This document shows, in pieces, positions 1 to 12,387 of a stretch of 64,000 nucleotides of DNA; position 1 is the first letter of the stretch; every line of letters starts with the position of its first letter. Made by a program: the position numbers and the translations under genes. The notes beneath the pieces are model-generated. The model saw only the letters and a program-made list of their open reading frames with translations, was not told the origin of the DNA and did no database searches. Source of the DNA: Maea johnstoni (Eukaryota; Annelida; Polychaeta; Spionida; Magelonidae); contig OZ012699.1 in the NCBI GenBank assembly GCA_963942565.1, forward strand, positions 27,157,467 through 27,221,466, written 5' to 3'.

Positions 1-291
1 TCAAGAAATTGAACACATCACACAATTGGCCTTCAACCATTTTAGTCTTTATACATTCAGCATCCAATCAGACATGGCATAACAAAACACACGAGAGCCT
101 GACGTGCCCAAGCTCGGAGCGGCCATGGATTGTTGCCATAATCAGCACCGCACATGAATACGGGTATAAATTTCCAATATACCATCCTAGCAAACTGGCA
201 CTGTGATTAGTATTTAGAAGACCGTAGATACCCCTTCTAGTGAAATTTTTCCTCGCTTGCTACTCGCGTGTGCAATTATTCGGACATACGG
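1..291. mobile_element. Mariner/pogo-type MITE, right part (unit A copy, cut by window start)
   Basis: This is the right portion of a short inverted-repeat element that is complete in units B (13385-13814), C (40353-40728) and D (56659-57054). Its right end reads inward as CCGTAT followed by a GTCC-like stretch and is followed by TA. In the complete copies both ends begin CCGTATxTGTCCAAATAA and are flanked by TA, as expected for a TA target duplication. Because it sits at the same place in all four zinc-finger units, it was inserted before they duplicated. The interior carries a CCAAT box and, in this copy, a TATAAA string near 165. It encodes no protein that I recognise. Confidence 0.6.
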
Positions 292-1498
292 TATCTCCTC
301 GTGGAGGGCTGTCTATTTTGAAAGGGTTCTTGATACTATTCTAACAGTAAGAGAAGGGAATTTCCTCCAGGTTTCAGGTTTCCCTCTCATCTTGATATAA
401 CCTAAGCTGTTCAAAGCCACATAAAAACCACTTCCTTCTATACTTCAAGCATCATGTTTGTTGCCATTATCTATACCAACTCTTTTAGTTATTTTTTAAT
501 CTCTGATCTTTGGGTTTGATTTTTTCAACTTAGCTGCAATGTTTTGGATGTTCAAAATTAAGATACAATAAAGCCTGAGTAGTATGTGGTATCTCAGGGC
601 TAGTAAATCCTACCTGTGAGTAGCCCTGAGGGGCTAGATAGAATTAGAATATCACGGCTTACAAAGATATGAAGCTCACCTTTGCCTCTGCATACCTGAA
701 TGATAATTTACCTCAATTTACCACAATACACTCTATTCTTTTCTTGTTATCAACAGAGGCTATGATATCAACAGAGGTCACTATTTGAAAAGAGTTGTCA
801 TTTATATCAGGGCTAGCAAAAATATTTCAGGGCTAGTAAAAATTCCAGTAACTAGCCCTGCTGGGCTTATGAAGTTTTTTCTTAATGTTGAGCCCTGTAT
901 CTATAGGGGCTCTATCAAAATATGATGGGAAATTTACTCAAGTATCTGTAAGTCACATTGGTAATCTGCTTTTTGTTGTTTTGAATATATCATCTGCTTT
1001 TTCAGATCCATAATGTGACAAGTGCTGCTACAAAACTACTGTATAACTGGATATCACCCTACAGAGGCCAGAATTAATCAAGGTCAAAGTTGAGACTTCA
1101 TTTCTGCATCTTAGAGAGATATATCAGGTGATGGGCTCTACTCTATGAAACGATGGAAGTTATCCAGGGAGCAACCATTTTCAAATATTACAAGGATAAA
1201 TTTCAAGTTATTTACTAAATCATACCTGCAACACCCAAACCGAAGAGGTCCTATAATTTAAGTAATATCATCATTTTCATAAAAAATCTTTCAAGGAGCA
1301 AAATTGCTCAGAAATTAATTGATTCTGACATATTTTTTGTTGAGTGTATGTTAGATTCGCATACTATTGTCAAAAGACCATAGAAGCCAGAAAATATTGA
1401 CACAAGAAAGTAAACCACAATAGGATTTAATTTTGAGTTAATTATTCAGGAAGGAAGATTGAGTTAACTAGTGAATTCATTGTGAAAAAGCACTTACT
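292..1498 (+). promoter_or_regulatory. Conserved 5' flank / probable 5' UTR region of zinc-finger unit A
   Basis: This region is alignable by eye to the 5' flanks of units B, C and D. A pyrimidine tract ending in TTTTTCAG near 1005, followed by ATCCAT, is kept in all four copies and could be a 3' splice site of a 5' UTR exon. The coding ATG at 1499 has A at -3. An in-frame TGA lies at 1472, so the open frame does not extend upstream without splicing. Copy A differs from the others by a 303-bp MITE at 595-897. No TATA box can be assigned with confidence. Confidence 0.5.
595..897. mobile_element. MITE with CAGGGCT...AGCCCTG ends
   Basis: This 303-bp insertion is absent from the matching position in units B and D, where the sequence runs straight through GTGGTATCTATAGG. 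The ends are CAGGGCT and AGCCCTG. TATCT flanks it at 590-594 and 898-902, a 5-bp target duplication. The words 'AGGGCTAGTAA' and 'AGCCCTG' recur inside. A related fragment lies at 51264-51350. The ends resemble hAT elements, but hAT normally makes 8-bp duplications, so the superfamily is open. It is non-coding. Confidence 0.75.
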
Positions 1499-3856
1499 AT
1501 GTCTTTAGATGTGATGGGTCATAAGGATGGGCAAGAAGGGGAAGAACCTTATCCTTCTGATGAATGTGATAAATCCTATTCCAAGTACTCAAATCATCAT
1601 CCTTCTGTTGATCATGACAAGGCATTCACTCATGATGTTGGTGTGACCCAACAGAAGAGGAATCATGTTGCAAAAAAGTCCTTCCAGTGCAATGAATGTG
1701 ACAAGGTATTCACATACCCTTCTTTTCTGGTAAAGCATAAGAGTATCCACAGTGGGGAAAGACCTTTCCAGTGCAATAAATGTGACAAGGCATTCTCACG
1801 CTCTTTTAGTCTTGTGCAGCATATGCGGATACACAGTGGGGAAAGACCTTACCAGTGCGATGAATGTGACAAGGCATTCCCACAGTCTTCTGGTCTGGCA
1901 CAGCATAAGAGGATGCACAGTGGGGAAAGACCCTTCGAGTGCAATGTATGTGACAAGACTTACTCAGACTTATCTACTTTCACAAATCATAAGAGGATAC
2001 ACAGTGGGGAAAGACCCTTCCAGTGTGATGAATGTGACAAGGCATTCAAACAGTATTCTACTCTGGTAATCCATAAGAGAATGCACAGTGGGGAAAAACC
2101 CTTCCAGTGCCATGAATGTGACAAGGCATTCAAACAGTCTTCTCATCTGGTAATCCATAAGAGGAAGCACAGTGGGGAAAGACCCTTTGAATGCAATATA
2201 TGTGACAAGACTTACTCAGACTTAGCTACTCTCGCAAAGCATAAGATGATACACAGTGGGGAAAGACCCTTTCAGTGCAATATATGTTGCAAGGCATTCT
2301 CCCGGTCTTCTACTCTGGTACAGCATAAGAGGATTCACAGTGGGGAAAGACCCTTCCAGTGCAATGAATGTGACAAGGCATTCACATCATCTTCTAATCT
2401 GGTAAAGCATAAGAGGATACACAGTGGGGAAAGACCCTTCCAGTGCAATGAATGTGACAAGGCATTCACAAGCTCTTCTAGTCTGGTACAGCATAAGAGG
2501 ATACATAGTGGGGAAAGACCCTTCCAGTGCAATGAATGTGACAAGGCATTCACAAGCTCTTCTAGTCTGGTACAGCATAAGAGGAAACACAGTGGGGAAA
2601 GACCCTTACATTGCAATGAATGTGACCAAGCATTCACAAGCTCTTCTAGTCTGGTACAGCATAAGAGGAAACACAGTGGGGAAAGACTCTTCCAGTGCAA
2701 TATATGTGATAAGGCATTCACAAGGTCTTCTAGTCTGGTACAGCATAAGAGGATACACAGTGGGGAAAGACCCTTCCAGTGCAATGTATGTGACAAAGCT
2801 TTCACACTCTCTTCTGGTCTGGTAAAGCATAAGAGGATACACAGTGGGGAAAGACCCTTCCAATGCAATGAATGTGATAAGGCATTCGCACAGTCGTCTG
2901 GTCTGGTAAAGCATAAGAGGATACACAGTGGGGAAAGAGCCTTCCAGTGCAATATATGTGAGAAGGCATTCGCACAGTCGTCTGGTCTGGTACAGCATAA
3001 GAGGATACACAGTGGGGAAAGACCCTTCCAGTGCAATGAATGTGACAAAGCTTTCACACACTCTTCTGGTCTGGTAAAGCATAAGAGGATGCACAGTGGG
3101 GAAAGACCCTTCCAATGCAATGAATGTGATAAGGCATTCGCACAGTCGTCTGGTCTGGTAAAGCATAAGAGGATACATAGTGGGGAAAGACCCTTCCAAT
3201 GCAATGTATGTGATAAGGCATTCGCACAGTCGTCTGGTCTGGTAAAGCATAAGAGGATACACAGTGGGGAAAGACCCTTCCAGTGCAATGAATGTGATAA
3301 GGCATTCACGCAGTCCTCTGGTCTAATAACGCATAAGTGGATACACAGTGGGGTAAGATCCTTTCAGTGCATTGAATGTGACAAGGCATTCACACAATCA
3401 TCTGTTCTGGTACAGCATATGAGAACACACACAGCAGAAAGACAACCTCAGTGTGGTAAGACATCATCTTATCCGAATCAGAGTGAGAAAACACATCAAA
3501 GGCTGTTGACTCACAAAATAGAACCACCCCTATTGGAACCAAGGCAATGGATTGTCATTAAAGGACATTGTCACCCTATAAAGCAAGAGTTGGAGGAAAA
3601 TGCTAATAGCATATTAGAAAAACAAGAAAAACGTGTTAAAGGACAGTGTCTCCCTATAAAACAAAAGTTGGAGGGAAATGGTAGTAGCATATTTGAAAAA
3701 CAAGAAAACCGTGTTAAAGGACAGTGTCTCCCTATAAAACAAAACTTGGAGGGAAATGGTAGTAGCATATTTGAAAAACAGGAAAGCTTTGTTGATAGAG
3801 GGCAGTGTCTCCCTGTAAAGCAAGAGTTGGAGGAAGAAAATGCTAGTAGCATATAA
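1499..3856 (+). CDS. C2H2 zinc-finger protein A: 21 fingers plus SUMO-motif tail
   Basis: A 785-residue, single-exon C2H2 protein, probably a sequence-specific nuclear DNA-binding regulator. Residues 1-61 form the family N-terminus (MSLDVMGH, then acidic), containing two decayed finger remnants. Residues 62-649 are 21 contiguous 28-residue fingers of the form FQCNxCDKAF...HKRIH joined by HSGERP linkers, all retaining C2H2. Residues about 650-675 hold a relic finger with one Cys. From about 687 come four tail repeats: the first and last carry IKQE and VKQE, while the middle two read IKQK and IKQN and lose the acceptor consensus. Helix positions -1, 3 and 6 vary while the framework is almost constant. 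Fingers 15, 18 and 19 share identical contacts. No KRAB, SCAN or BTB domain is present. The start is the first ATG after an in-frame stop and is shared by all four paralogues. The target sequence is unknown. Confidence 0.93.
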   Translation: MSLDVMGHKDGQEGEEPYPSDECDKSYSKYSNHHPSVDHDKAFTHDVGVTQQKRNHVAKKSFQCNECDKVFTYPSFLVKHKSIHSGERPFQCNKCDKAFSRSFSLVQHMRIHSGERPYQCDECDKAFPQSSGLAQHKRMHSGERPFECNVCDKTYSDLSTFTNHKRIHSGERPFQCDECDKAFKQYSTLVIHKRMHSGEKPFQCHECDKAFKQSSHLVIHKRKHSGERPFECNICDKTYSDLATLAKHKMIHSGERPFQCNICCKAFSRSSTLVQHKRIHSGERPFQCNECDKAFTSSSNLVKHKRIHSGERPFQCNECDKAFTSSSSLVQHKRIHSGERPFQCNECDKAFTSSSSLVQHKRKHSGERPLHCNECDQAFTSSSSLVQHKRKHSGERLFQCNICDKAFTRSSSLVQHKRIHSGERPFQCNVCDKAFTLSSGLVKHKRIHSGERPFQCNECDKAFAQSSGLVKHKRIHSGERAFQCNICEKAFAQSSGLVQHKRIHSGERPFQCNECDKAFTHSSGLVKHKRMHSGERPFQCNECDKAFAQSSGLVKHKRIHSGERPFQCNVCDKAFAQSSGLVKHKRIHSGERPFQCNECDKAFTQSSGLITHKWIHSGVRSFQCIECDKAFTQSSVLVQHMRTHTAERQPQCGKTSSYPNQSEKTHQRLLTHKIEPPLLEPRQWIVIKGHCHPIKQELEENANSILEKQEKRVKGQCLPIKQKLEGNGSSIFEKQENRVKGQCLPIKQNLEGNGSSIFEKQESFVDRGQCLPVKQELEEENASSI

Positions 3857-4048
3857 GAAAAACAAGGAAATTGTGTTGTTAGATAATAGTATTTAGTTAT
3901 AAAGCAGGAGTTAGAGGGAAAGGACTATCATATTAGAAATACAGGATGATTATCTTGTTAGAGGATTGTGTCTCCCTAAAACCTAGGACAGTGTTTCCAT
4001 AAAACCTAGAAAGTCAGAGTCAGAAGAAAATGCTGGTAGTATATAAGT
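3556..4048 (+). repeat. Tail repeat array of gene A, with decayed units beyond the stop
   Basis: About four in-frame units of roughly 78-81 bp encode the G-x-C-L-P-I-K-Q tail motif up to the stop at 3854-3856. The same DNA repeat continues past the stop in decayed form to about 4048, with recognisable 'CTCCCTAAAACC' and 'AAAATGCTGGTAGTATA' words and several stops. The coding array was therefore once longer at its 3' end. Confidence 0.8.
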
Positions 4049-4575
4049 AAGAATGGGAAAACTTAGATGTCTGATATACCTGTATAAAGTAGTAATCAAC
4101 ACACAAAAGTGCACGCTCTTCTGGTGATGAAAGACATATTACAGTTTTGAATGGTTGAATTGGTGATATCAGTTGCCAATAGGACTTATCTAACTATAGT
4201 GATCAGGAGGGTATGCTATTAAGTAGGACCAATCAATGACAGTGTAGAATCAGTGGTAGCATTGCAATTTCATTTTAGAGTTGAGTGCAATTCAGACCCT
4301 TTAGATAGTCATTCTAAATCCAAGTAGTCGAGAGACATACAAATGGCCAAAGTAGAGCATTAAGACATTTTCAGGCAGATGAAGTAGACAATGCAAGATG
4401 CTATGTAAAAGTTGGAAGAATTTGAAAAACGGTAAAAAAGATGTCCAATGTTCTTGAGAAACTTTCATAGATTGTTCATTTGTTGTTATGCAGGCTAAAA
4501 CAAAAGCATTAGTTTGACAGGTAAAAGTGATATAAAATTCCTATGTGTCTATTTACCTGTCATTTTCGGTATTCT
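4049..4575 (+). other. 3' flank / probable 3' UTR of unit A
   Basis: Homologous to the sequence after the stops of units B (17150 on), C (43070 on) and D (59970 on). Shared words include 'GATGTCTGATATA', 'GATATCAGTTGCCAATA' and 'TTGTTGTTATGCAGGCT'. No protein is encoded. Homology breaks at about 4575, where a Harbinger-type MITE begins. Confidence 0.6.
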
Positions 4576-4955
4576 GGGTCAATTGAATCTCCGGTTGAGG
4601 TGCAGGTGGGGGTGGAATTGTGTACTGACCTGCCCTATTTTACATAGTCCCCACCCTAGGGCACATTTTTTGTCAGTTATCCCCACCTCCTGGGCTACAT
4701 TTTGTGAAATTTATTTTCTAGCCAAGTGGGCATTTGAATATATGATAAATGAATTTATAAAACATGTATAGTGTTGATTTGAACTTGTGTAAAGACAAGT
4801 AAATCAAATATTTCTAAGGTGGATTTTCGGGGTATTCACTATCCACAGTCTATTAGCCCCGTTCAGCTAATTATAAATGAATGTCCCCAGGAATGGGGCA
4901 GCATTTTGGTGTACTAAACTGGATGAGCCCGACCTCGCCTGGCCATTCCATATAT
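4575..4955. mobile_element. Harbinger-type MITE, degraded copy
   Basis: The left end reads GTCAATTGAATCTCCGG. The interior carries the family words 'CATAGTCCCCACCC', 'GGGCACATTTTTTGTCAG' and, at the right, 'GGGGCAGCATTTTGGTGTAC'. Complete family members (14163-14817) have TGCACCAG/CTGGTGCA ends and a TAA target duplication. The terminal bases of this copy have eroded, and its right end runs into a TA-rich stretch. It is non-coding. Confidence 0.65.
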
Positions 4956-5687
4956 ATGTATATATTTTTAATTCTTTCTTCAGAGTGTCAAATCTGCAAT
5001 TAGGATTTAAACCTTATGACCAGTCATTACATACTGTAGAATGGCTAATTTTTCCGTGTAACAATTTTCCATAATTTTTCATTTTTGGGTCAATCCGATT
5101 CAAATATTTCCAAGGAGAGGACTTATGCTTTTTCCGTGTCTTATATTCTCGTTTTATGTAGACTTTTATTTATAGTATACCAAAGAGTAAATATTAATGG
5201 GTAATGGCAAGGATTTCTCCGTGTTTATTAAGTCCGGACATGTACTTCATTGTTTAACACCTTTTCCGAAGGCTAGAATTATAATGGTGTACTTCTCGGA
5301 TAGCAAGTGTATTTCACAATTCTCATTGACACTTTTAGGTGATGATGATATGTAGCATGTGTTTATAATCATGTACATATATTAAATATTCATTTTTCTT
5401 ATATGACATCTAGGCATATATATTGTTTGCATGATATTCAACATATTTCATAATTATTGAACATATTGAATTATCAAAAGGAAATGTTTCCCGTTGAGTT
5501 TAAAAAATCATGCCATACAAATGTAATTTCATAAATGTTGAAAACTACCCTCTCAACAGGATGTCAGATTTTGACAATTTTACTAGATAATTTTGCCTAT
5601 ACAATGTGTGGCTAAGTTCTTTGACCGAAGTCGATTAATATCTATATATCTGATCTATTTTTCTATGCTTTTATTTTATTCCACATA
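4956..5687. repeat. Spacer with a diverged dispersed repeat (5268-5540)
   Basis: 5268-5540 is homologous to 50305-50590 and more weakly to 20695-20830. Shared words are 'ATAATGGTGTA', 'GGATAGCAAGTGTAT' and 'GTGATGATGATATG'. The rest is AT-rich sequence with no gene or other recognisable element. Confidence 0.5.
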
Positions 5688-6102
5688 TAGGGCTCCCGCA
5701 ATACACTCGTAAAGTCGCTGCACCGCGGATTGCAGCGATGCGAGTAGTATTCGAATATACGCATTTGTATATTTGAATACAGACGAATATACACAAAAAT
5801 GAAAAGCCCTACCTGTTTGCGGCCATAGAAGTTGAGGAAATCACTTCAAATCAGCAGCGCTGAGTTTTGAAGTGCCTCCTTTACGTTCTGGGCGCACGAT
5901 TACTTATGCCGGTGGGCGCACGATTACTTATACCGGTTGATACCGGTTGAATTTGGGGACCGTTCCTGTCCTTATAAGGTGAAACGGCGCTCTGGTTTTC
6001 AGATCGTTCGCTAGCATTCTACGAATATTAGCATTCGTATTCGTGACCCTATAGTCGTGAATACATTCGTATTCACCACCTACTGTATTCGTGAGAGCCC
6101 TA
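5688..6102. mobile_element. Non-autonomous hAT element (415 bp)
   Basis: The ends are TAGGGCTCCC and GAGAGCCCTA, an inverted repeat with one mismatch. The element is bounded by an exact 8-bp duplication, TCCACATA, at 5680-5687 and 6103-6110. An 8-bp target duplication with such ends is typical of the hAT superfamily. The interior is richer in CpG than its surroundings and contains repeated ATTCG words and a direct repeat of 'GGGCGCACGATTACTTAT'. It is non-coding. Confidence 0.85.
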
Positions 6103-6110
6103 TCCACATA

Positions 6111-6950
6111 TGCCTCACCATATCACAGACCTTCACCGCTCATGACACCTTACTTTACCAAACCAATCCTACTTTAAGGGCCTTGCTGTTGAGTGTACCT
6201 CAATATGAGTTATTTCCATCGCACGTACCGTGTATACTGCAGATCTTACTGTCACTGACCTTTTAGGGAGTACAGTATACTAACAATTTCCGGGGCTGTC
6301 AACTTTTTATAATCTTTGAATGTGATCTATGCACCTGATTCACTACCCTCCTACAGGGACTTGTTGCTTATTGAACAACAAATGAAGTTTTAAACACACA
6401 TGTAACACAGAACTCAAAATTAATTTATTGTGCATCTAGATCATGTCACTCATTCAACTGAAACTAGCCAAAAACAAGACAGACACAGACATCACATTCT
6501 GTTATATCAAAGACATACAAGGTTCACACTCAATAGTGTATATAGCAGAGAAAAAGTTATCTTACTTAAGTTATATTCGTTAAAGAAGTTATGTTATCTG
6601 GATTTCATATACATATGGGAAAGATCATAGAACCAGATAAATTTTGTCAAAATACTTATATCCTGATAAATAATTTTGTTTTTAGAAAATGTGATGCTTT
6701 CTGTTCTTATGCTTGAAAAGGTTATTGATGGATAATTTTTTTATGTATTCTGAAAAATTGTGCCAATAAATAATAAATGATCTTATTCTCACTTTGTGCT
6801 AAATGGGTGTTTTTAAATATTTTTAATAAATAACAATGTATGTATTGATATGAATTATGTTATGCCAATAAAATTTCTCTTGTATATATTGTTCTTGATC
6901 CTTATCCTTGTGAAGAAGTTCTTCGGTTGCTAAATTTCTATCTCCCATCC
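6111..6950. other. AT-rich spacer, nothing recognised
   Basis: I see no reading frame, paired inverted repeat or clear homology to other parts of the window in this stretch. Confidence 0.4.
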
Positions 6951-6954
6951 CACT

Positions 6955-7094
6955 TAGGGGCTGTGGACCCTCAACAACCCACTGAAGTATTTCAGTGGGG
7001 CAGCATTTTGGTGTACATTTACCTGGTGAAGCCCAACCTCGCCCGGCCATCCCCCTCCCCCTCCAGAGGATTCAATTGACTGGTGCTTTAGTGG
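6955..7094. mobile_element. Harbinger-type MITE, right-end fragment
   Basis: Contains the family words 'GGGGCAGCATTTTGGTGTAC' and 'CCTCGCCCGGCCATCC' and ends in GATTCAATTGACTGGTGC. The right flank after the end (7096 on) matches the flank of the copy at 48160-48275, so these two ends belong to one duplicated block rather than two insertions. Confidence 0.65.
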
Positions 7095-7095
7095 T

Positions 7096-7330
7096 AATCT
7101 GCATCAGGGAATTTTAAGAATTGTATACTCTTGAATAAATACATGTTTTATTGAGATCTGCATATTTTCAAATTCTATCCCTCTACTAGTATCTCCTTTT
7201 TGTATATATATTTTTATTGTATTTCTTTGTGCATCCTGTTCTTTTCTTTTTGAAAAAATCCTCTCTCTCTCTCTGATTTTTAATAAACAAGGTTTAATAT
7301 GTGGACACCAGTGTGCACTCGCCACAAATC
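7096..7330. repeat. Duplicated spacer block (partner 48276-48500)
   Basis: Both copies run 'AGTGGTAATCTGC', then 'ACATGT..TATTGAGATCTGCATATTTTC', then a CT-rich tract. No coding capacity is recognised. Confidence 0.6.
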
Positions 7331-7765
7331 TCGACCTAGCAACTTTCTAATGTGGTACGGTCAAGAGAACAAAAGGCTGGGCCTTTTGGGTCTTTGTTAA
7401 ATTGCTCCAGAATGACATGGCTGTCTGCATTAACCATGCAGATTCACTCGAGATAGACCATCTTGACCAAAATTTCATCTCATATTTTGGCTGAAAGTGA
7501 ATAATGATACAGTCTTCGAAGCCAGTGTTTTAGGACCAATATATAGAGCCAAGGTCATAACACAGGTACCTTGAATTCTGACAGGACCTGAAAATCAGCA
7601 TTTACTATGTAAACCACGTGCTGTTAGTAATTTTGAGGCTTATGGGAACATGAAATGTTTTTGGAATACTCATTAGGCAGATCCCCTGTTGAGGTAGGAC
7701 CATGTACCTTACCAAAGACATGACAGATCATATGTTAGATTCTCATTTCAAGTAAATTATTAGTC
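7318..7765. repeat. Duplicated spacer block (partner 20050-20475)
   Basis: Both copies share 'AATCTCGACCTAGCAACTTT', 'TGTGGTACGGTCAAG', 'TGACATGGCTGTCTGC' and 'GAATTCTGACAGGACCTG'. The copies are clearly diverged, with small insertions and deletions. Short open stretches are not conserved between copies, so I do not call a gene. Confidence 0.6.
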
Positions 7766-7866
7766 TTGACACTTTGCTAAAAACAAAACACATCTAACCA
7801 GCAGATAGCCACAACTAATAATTGCAAGAAATTTAAGCATTTTGAAATGACGATGAGGTAGAGAGC

Positions 7867-9486
<1,620 letters not shown>

Positions 9487-9957
9487 AGCTGTAAGACATT
9501 TTTGGGCAGATCAAGATGACTGTGCAAAATGCTATGTAAATATTGGAAAACTTTGAAAAAAGTCAAAAAAGATGTATTAGTCTAGCAGGTAAAATTGGTA
9601 TAAAATTCATTTAGGTCTATTTATATGTCATTTTCTGTATTCTGACCAGTCAAGTTAGAAGAAATACTGATTGCAATTGATCACATGTATTATATTATTC
9701 AATTTACATCTGATTATTCAAATATTTGGTTAATATGCAAGGGCTTGGTCAAGTGGTAAGAGAATTATACTTCTACAGTATAAGTTCTCAATCTTTCTGT
9801 GATGAAACAGGTTATAGACACCTCATTTATATGGTTAGGTAGGTCTAATAAAGGTAGTAGAAGACATTTAAACAAATATTGTAATCAAAATATTGTTTGG
9901 TGCTAAAATTGACAAAAATGGACAAAAACAATGTTACACCCAAACAACATGTTTAAG

Positions 9958-10038
<81 letters not shown>

Positions 10039-11330
10039 CATATATTCACAATAAGTTATTTACTTTGAAGAAACTTCAAGCTTGTCTAGTAACAGAATTC
10101 TGAGATGGCCTTGGTAAAGGTGAACTGCCATTTTGGAAGTTGGACTTGTAAACAAGTATAATTCAATGCGTAATTAGCGTGCGGCAGAAGAATAAACAAG
10201 TAAACAACATACAAGAGTGACAAAGGAGGCAAGTTACTTTATTAGTATATATAGCAGAGGAATGACAAGTCAGGTAGGTGGACAATAATGATTTTGTTGG
10301 GGACAATTGTGTACGAAGTTAGCGATCGATTTTCCATCTTGCATCTAGCTTTCGTTTTAGTTTTTGATTTCGGTGAATTTCGGCCACAGTGTCTGAGCTT
10401 TGATCGCTATTTTCGGAGAATTTCGGCCACCATCAGCCAACGAAAATCAAAATTAATAAAAATTGTCCGAAATTTGCGAGAATTTACGGTACATTAGAAG
10501 ATTAAGCATGCACCAAACTAAGAGAAGGTTGAAGAAAAAAACAAGATATTTTGAATCAGAAGATACACTCACTCTGCATTCATCATGTATTTTAAAACAG
10601 TCACCAGGGGCCGACTTAAAACAGTCACCAGAAGTTCCTGAAGTGTTCAGCTTGTAGATTACTAACAAGGTTAATACTATACCAGCTGATGCTGTGGTTT
10701 CATCTCACATTGGGCTAGCTAGGCTGATGTACAGTGTTTGGGCTAGCTAGCCTGATGTACAGTGGACGTAGCAATGGCAAGGTGTAGAATCATGATACAT
10801 TTTTTGAAAGTCCAAAGACAATCTAAATATCCTTAACAAAATTATGTAAGAGGAGATACATGTTGCCATAGTTCATTTTAGTTAGAATAAGTAACTGAAT
10901 TCAGTCTGTAGTGTCATTGAAACCGCGAAATAGACTTTGATCACTTACAGCTATCTCATTTGATGTTAGACCATACATTTAACTGGATCCCTATCTGTTA
11001 TCTCATAGGTATAAATATACTGGTTTTATACTGTGTACCTGTGTCTTATTTTTGAGTGTATTTATTGCATGTATGAAAAAGAGACTGAAATAAATTGCAT
11101 CTTATTTGAAAATGTTATGAATAGTCCTTACAAATGATTAATTACTGTTCAACCCCTTCAGTATTGTAACGATTCTGCATCAAACTAAGGAAGATGGGTT
11201 ATAGGGAGTCAGGTTCCTGAACCCTGTTATCGTTTTTTGCAGGCCTCAGGGTGAAATTTTGAGTGGTGGTTTGTTTGTCCACCATGTGGATCACTGGAAG
11301 TGCTGACCACACCGGGTACCTCAACGGCTA
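9487..11330 (+). repeat. Orphan copy of the zinc-finger 3' flank
   Basis: From 'GACATTTTTGGGCAGATCAA' at about 9497, this block follows the 3' flank of unit B (17443-18960) closely, including its (TA)n position and the 'CTTCAAGCTTGTCTAGTAA' and 'ATTAGAAGATTAAGCATGCA' words. No zinc-finger frame precedes it. A 360-bp stretch at about 10129-10490, absent from the unit B copy, is a later insertion with internal 'AATTTCGGCCAC' repeats. The block is best read as what remains of a lost or rearranged unit, or of a flank-only duplication. Confidence 0.65.
9959..10045. repeat. (TA)n microsatellite
   Basis: A TA tract at the same relative place as the tracts at 17952-18045 and 44530-45000 in the related 3' flanks. 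The expansion therefore predates or recurs after block duplication. Confidence 0.9.
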
Positions 11331-11884
11331 GAGACATATGGTCATCGGATCAAAAGGGTTTCCATTTTGATTAAAATTTGGCAATATTTGGCATCAATTA
11401 TGGTCGAAATAAACAGCAAAAAGGATTTGTTTTGACACGTCTTCCTGGACGCCAAAAACAGTACCAGAAAATGTCCGAAATATTACTTACTAGGCAGTGG
11501 AAATAGCTAATAAGGGCTTCCGGTATGAAAGCGCGTGCAACAGATTATGATCGATCAATCAACTCCCAAATCTCAAGAGGCTGGTCACATGGCTATCATC
11601 AACCACTGATCTCAACTGCTTAGGGGCTGATTGTGCCTCAAATGCTGGCCTCAGAATGACCTCTCTCTGCTGCTCCTCCTCACTATACAGTCACTGTGGG
11701 ACAGAGTCGTTTGTCACTGAGACAGGAGACTTGGAAGAGAAACATTAAACGGGGAAGGAAGGGTGGATGGTACAAATGGGACTCGCATGTCTGGAAGCGT
11801 AATGCAATGTCAATTATGTATTTGAATAATGCCAGACAAGATGTAAAATCTACTAGTTCCATCTTATTTGGTCGTGATAATTCT
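11331..11884. other. Distal 3' flank remnant
   Basis: 11560-11680 matches 19610-19710 ('AACTCCCA.ATCTCAAGAG', 'AACTGCT.AGGGGCTGAT'). The first matches to the unit B flank lie around 'CTCAACGGCTAGAG'. No gene is supported; a 67-codon open stretch at 11696-11899 has no paralogue. Confidence 0.4.
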
Positions 11885-12118
11885 CAGTGTAATATGTAAG
11901 CAATCACTACAGTTTCAGAAATAAAGAAATATTTTACCCTTTAATTAGTCTTTTATTATGAAATCCATTCCAAAGATCAGTAGTGAGTAATGAGTGGTTC
12001 AGTATATGGCTAAGAAATAATAGAAATAAAATGAAATTCTTTGTAAAATAATTCAATAAATTTATGATTTTAAGTGCCACGAGTGGCTTAGAATACATCT
12101 CAGCGCGTTGATAACCCC
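11885..12118. repeat. Dispersed repeat (partner 52195-52435)
   Basis: Both copies carry 'GTAATATGTAAGCAATCA', 'TTTCAGAAATAAAGAAATAT' and 'CATCTCAGCGCGTTGATAAC'. They diverge at CCCCTTGG: here the pogo-like MITE follows, at 52436 a different sequence does. Confidence 0.7.
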
Positions 12119-12284
12119 TTGGATATGACGGACCACTGTATGACGGATTTTTGCATATGACGGACAACATGCTTGGTCCCAGTCCGATGCATATCAAGTA
12201 TTTGTCATATGTATATGACGGATTTTGCATATGACGGACAAATTTTCCTGGTCCCATTGAGTCCGTCATATCCAAGTTCACCTG
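12119..12284. mobile_element. Pogo/Tigger-like MITE, left end truncated
   Basis: Very similar to the complete copy at 22965-23139. The right end is GTCCGTCATATCCAAGTTCACCTG, whose inverted partner at the left is missing its first bases. The interior repeats the word ATATGACGGA. The ends resemble vertebrate Tigger/pogo termini (CAG.TGAAC...). It is non-coding. Confidence 0.75.
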
Positions 12285-12301
12285 TATATATATATATATA
12301 T

Positions 12302-12385
<84 letters not shown>
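12285..12385. repeat. (TA)n microsatellite
   Basis: A TA dinucleotide tract directly adjoining the pogo-like MITE right end. Confidence 0.95.

Positions 12386-12387
<2 letters not shown>

Noticed and set aside
2335-3309. Long minus-strand open frames opposite the zinc-finger arrays, encoding a Leu/Cys-rich repeat (HSLHWKGLSPL)
   Set aside because: They mirror the 84-bp finger repeat on the coding strand and recur opposite every array. Codon use and conservation follow the plus frame.
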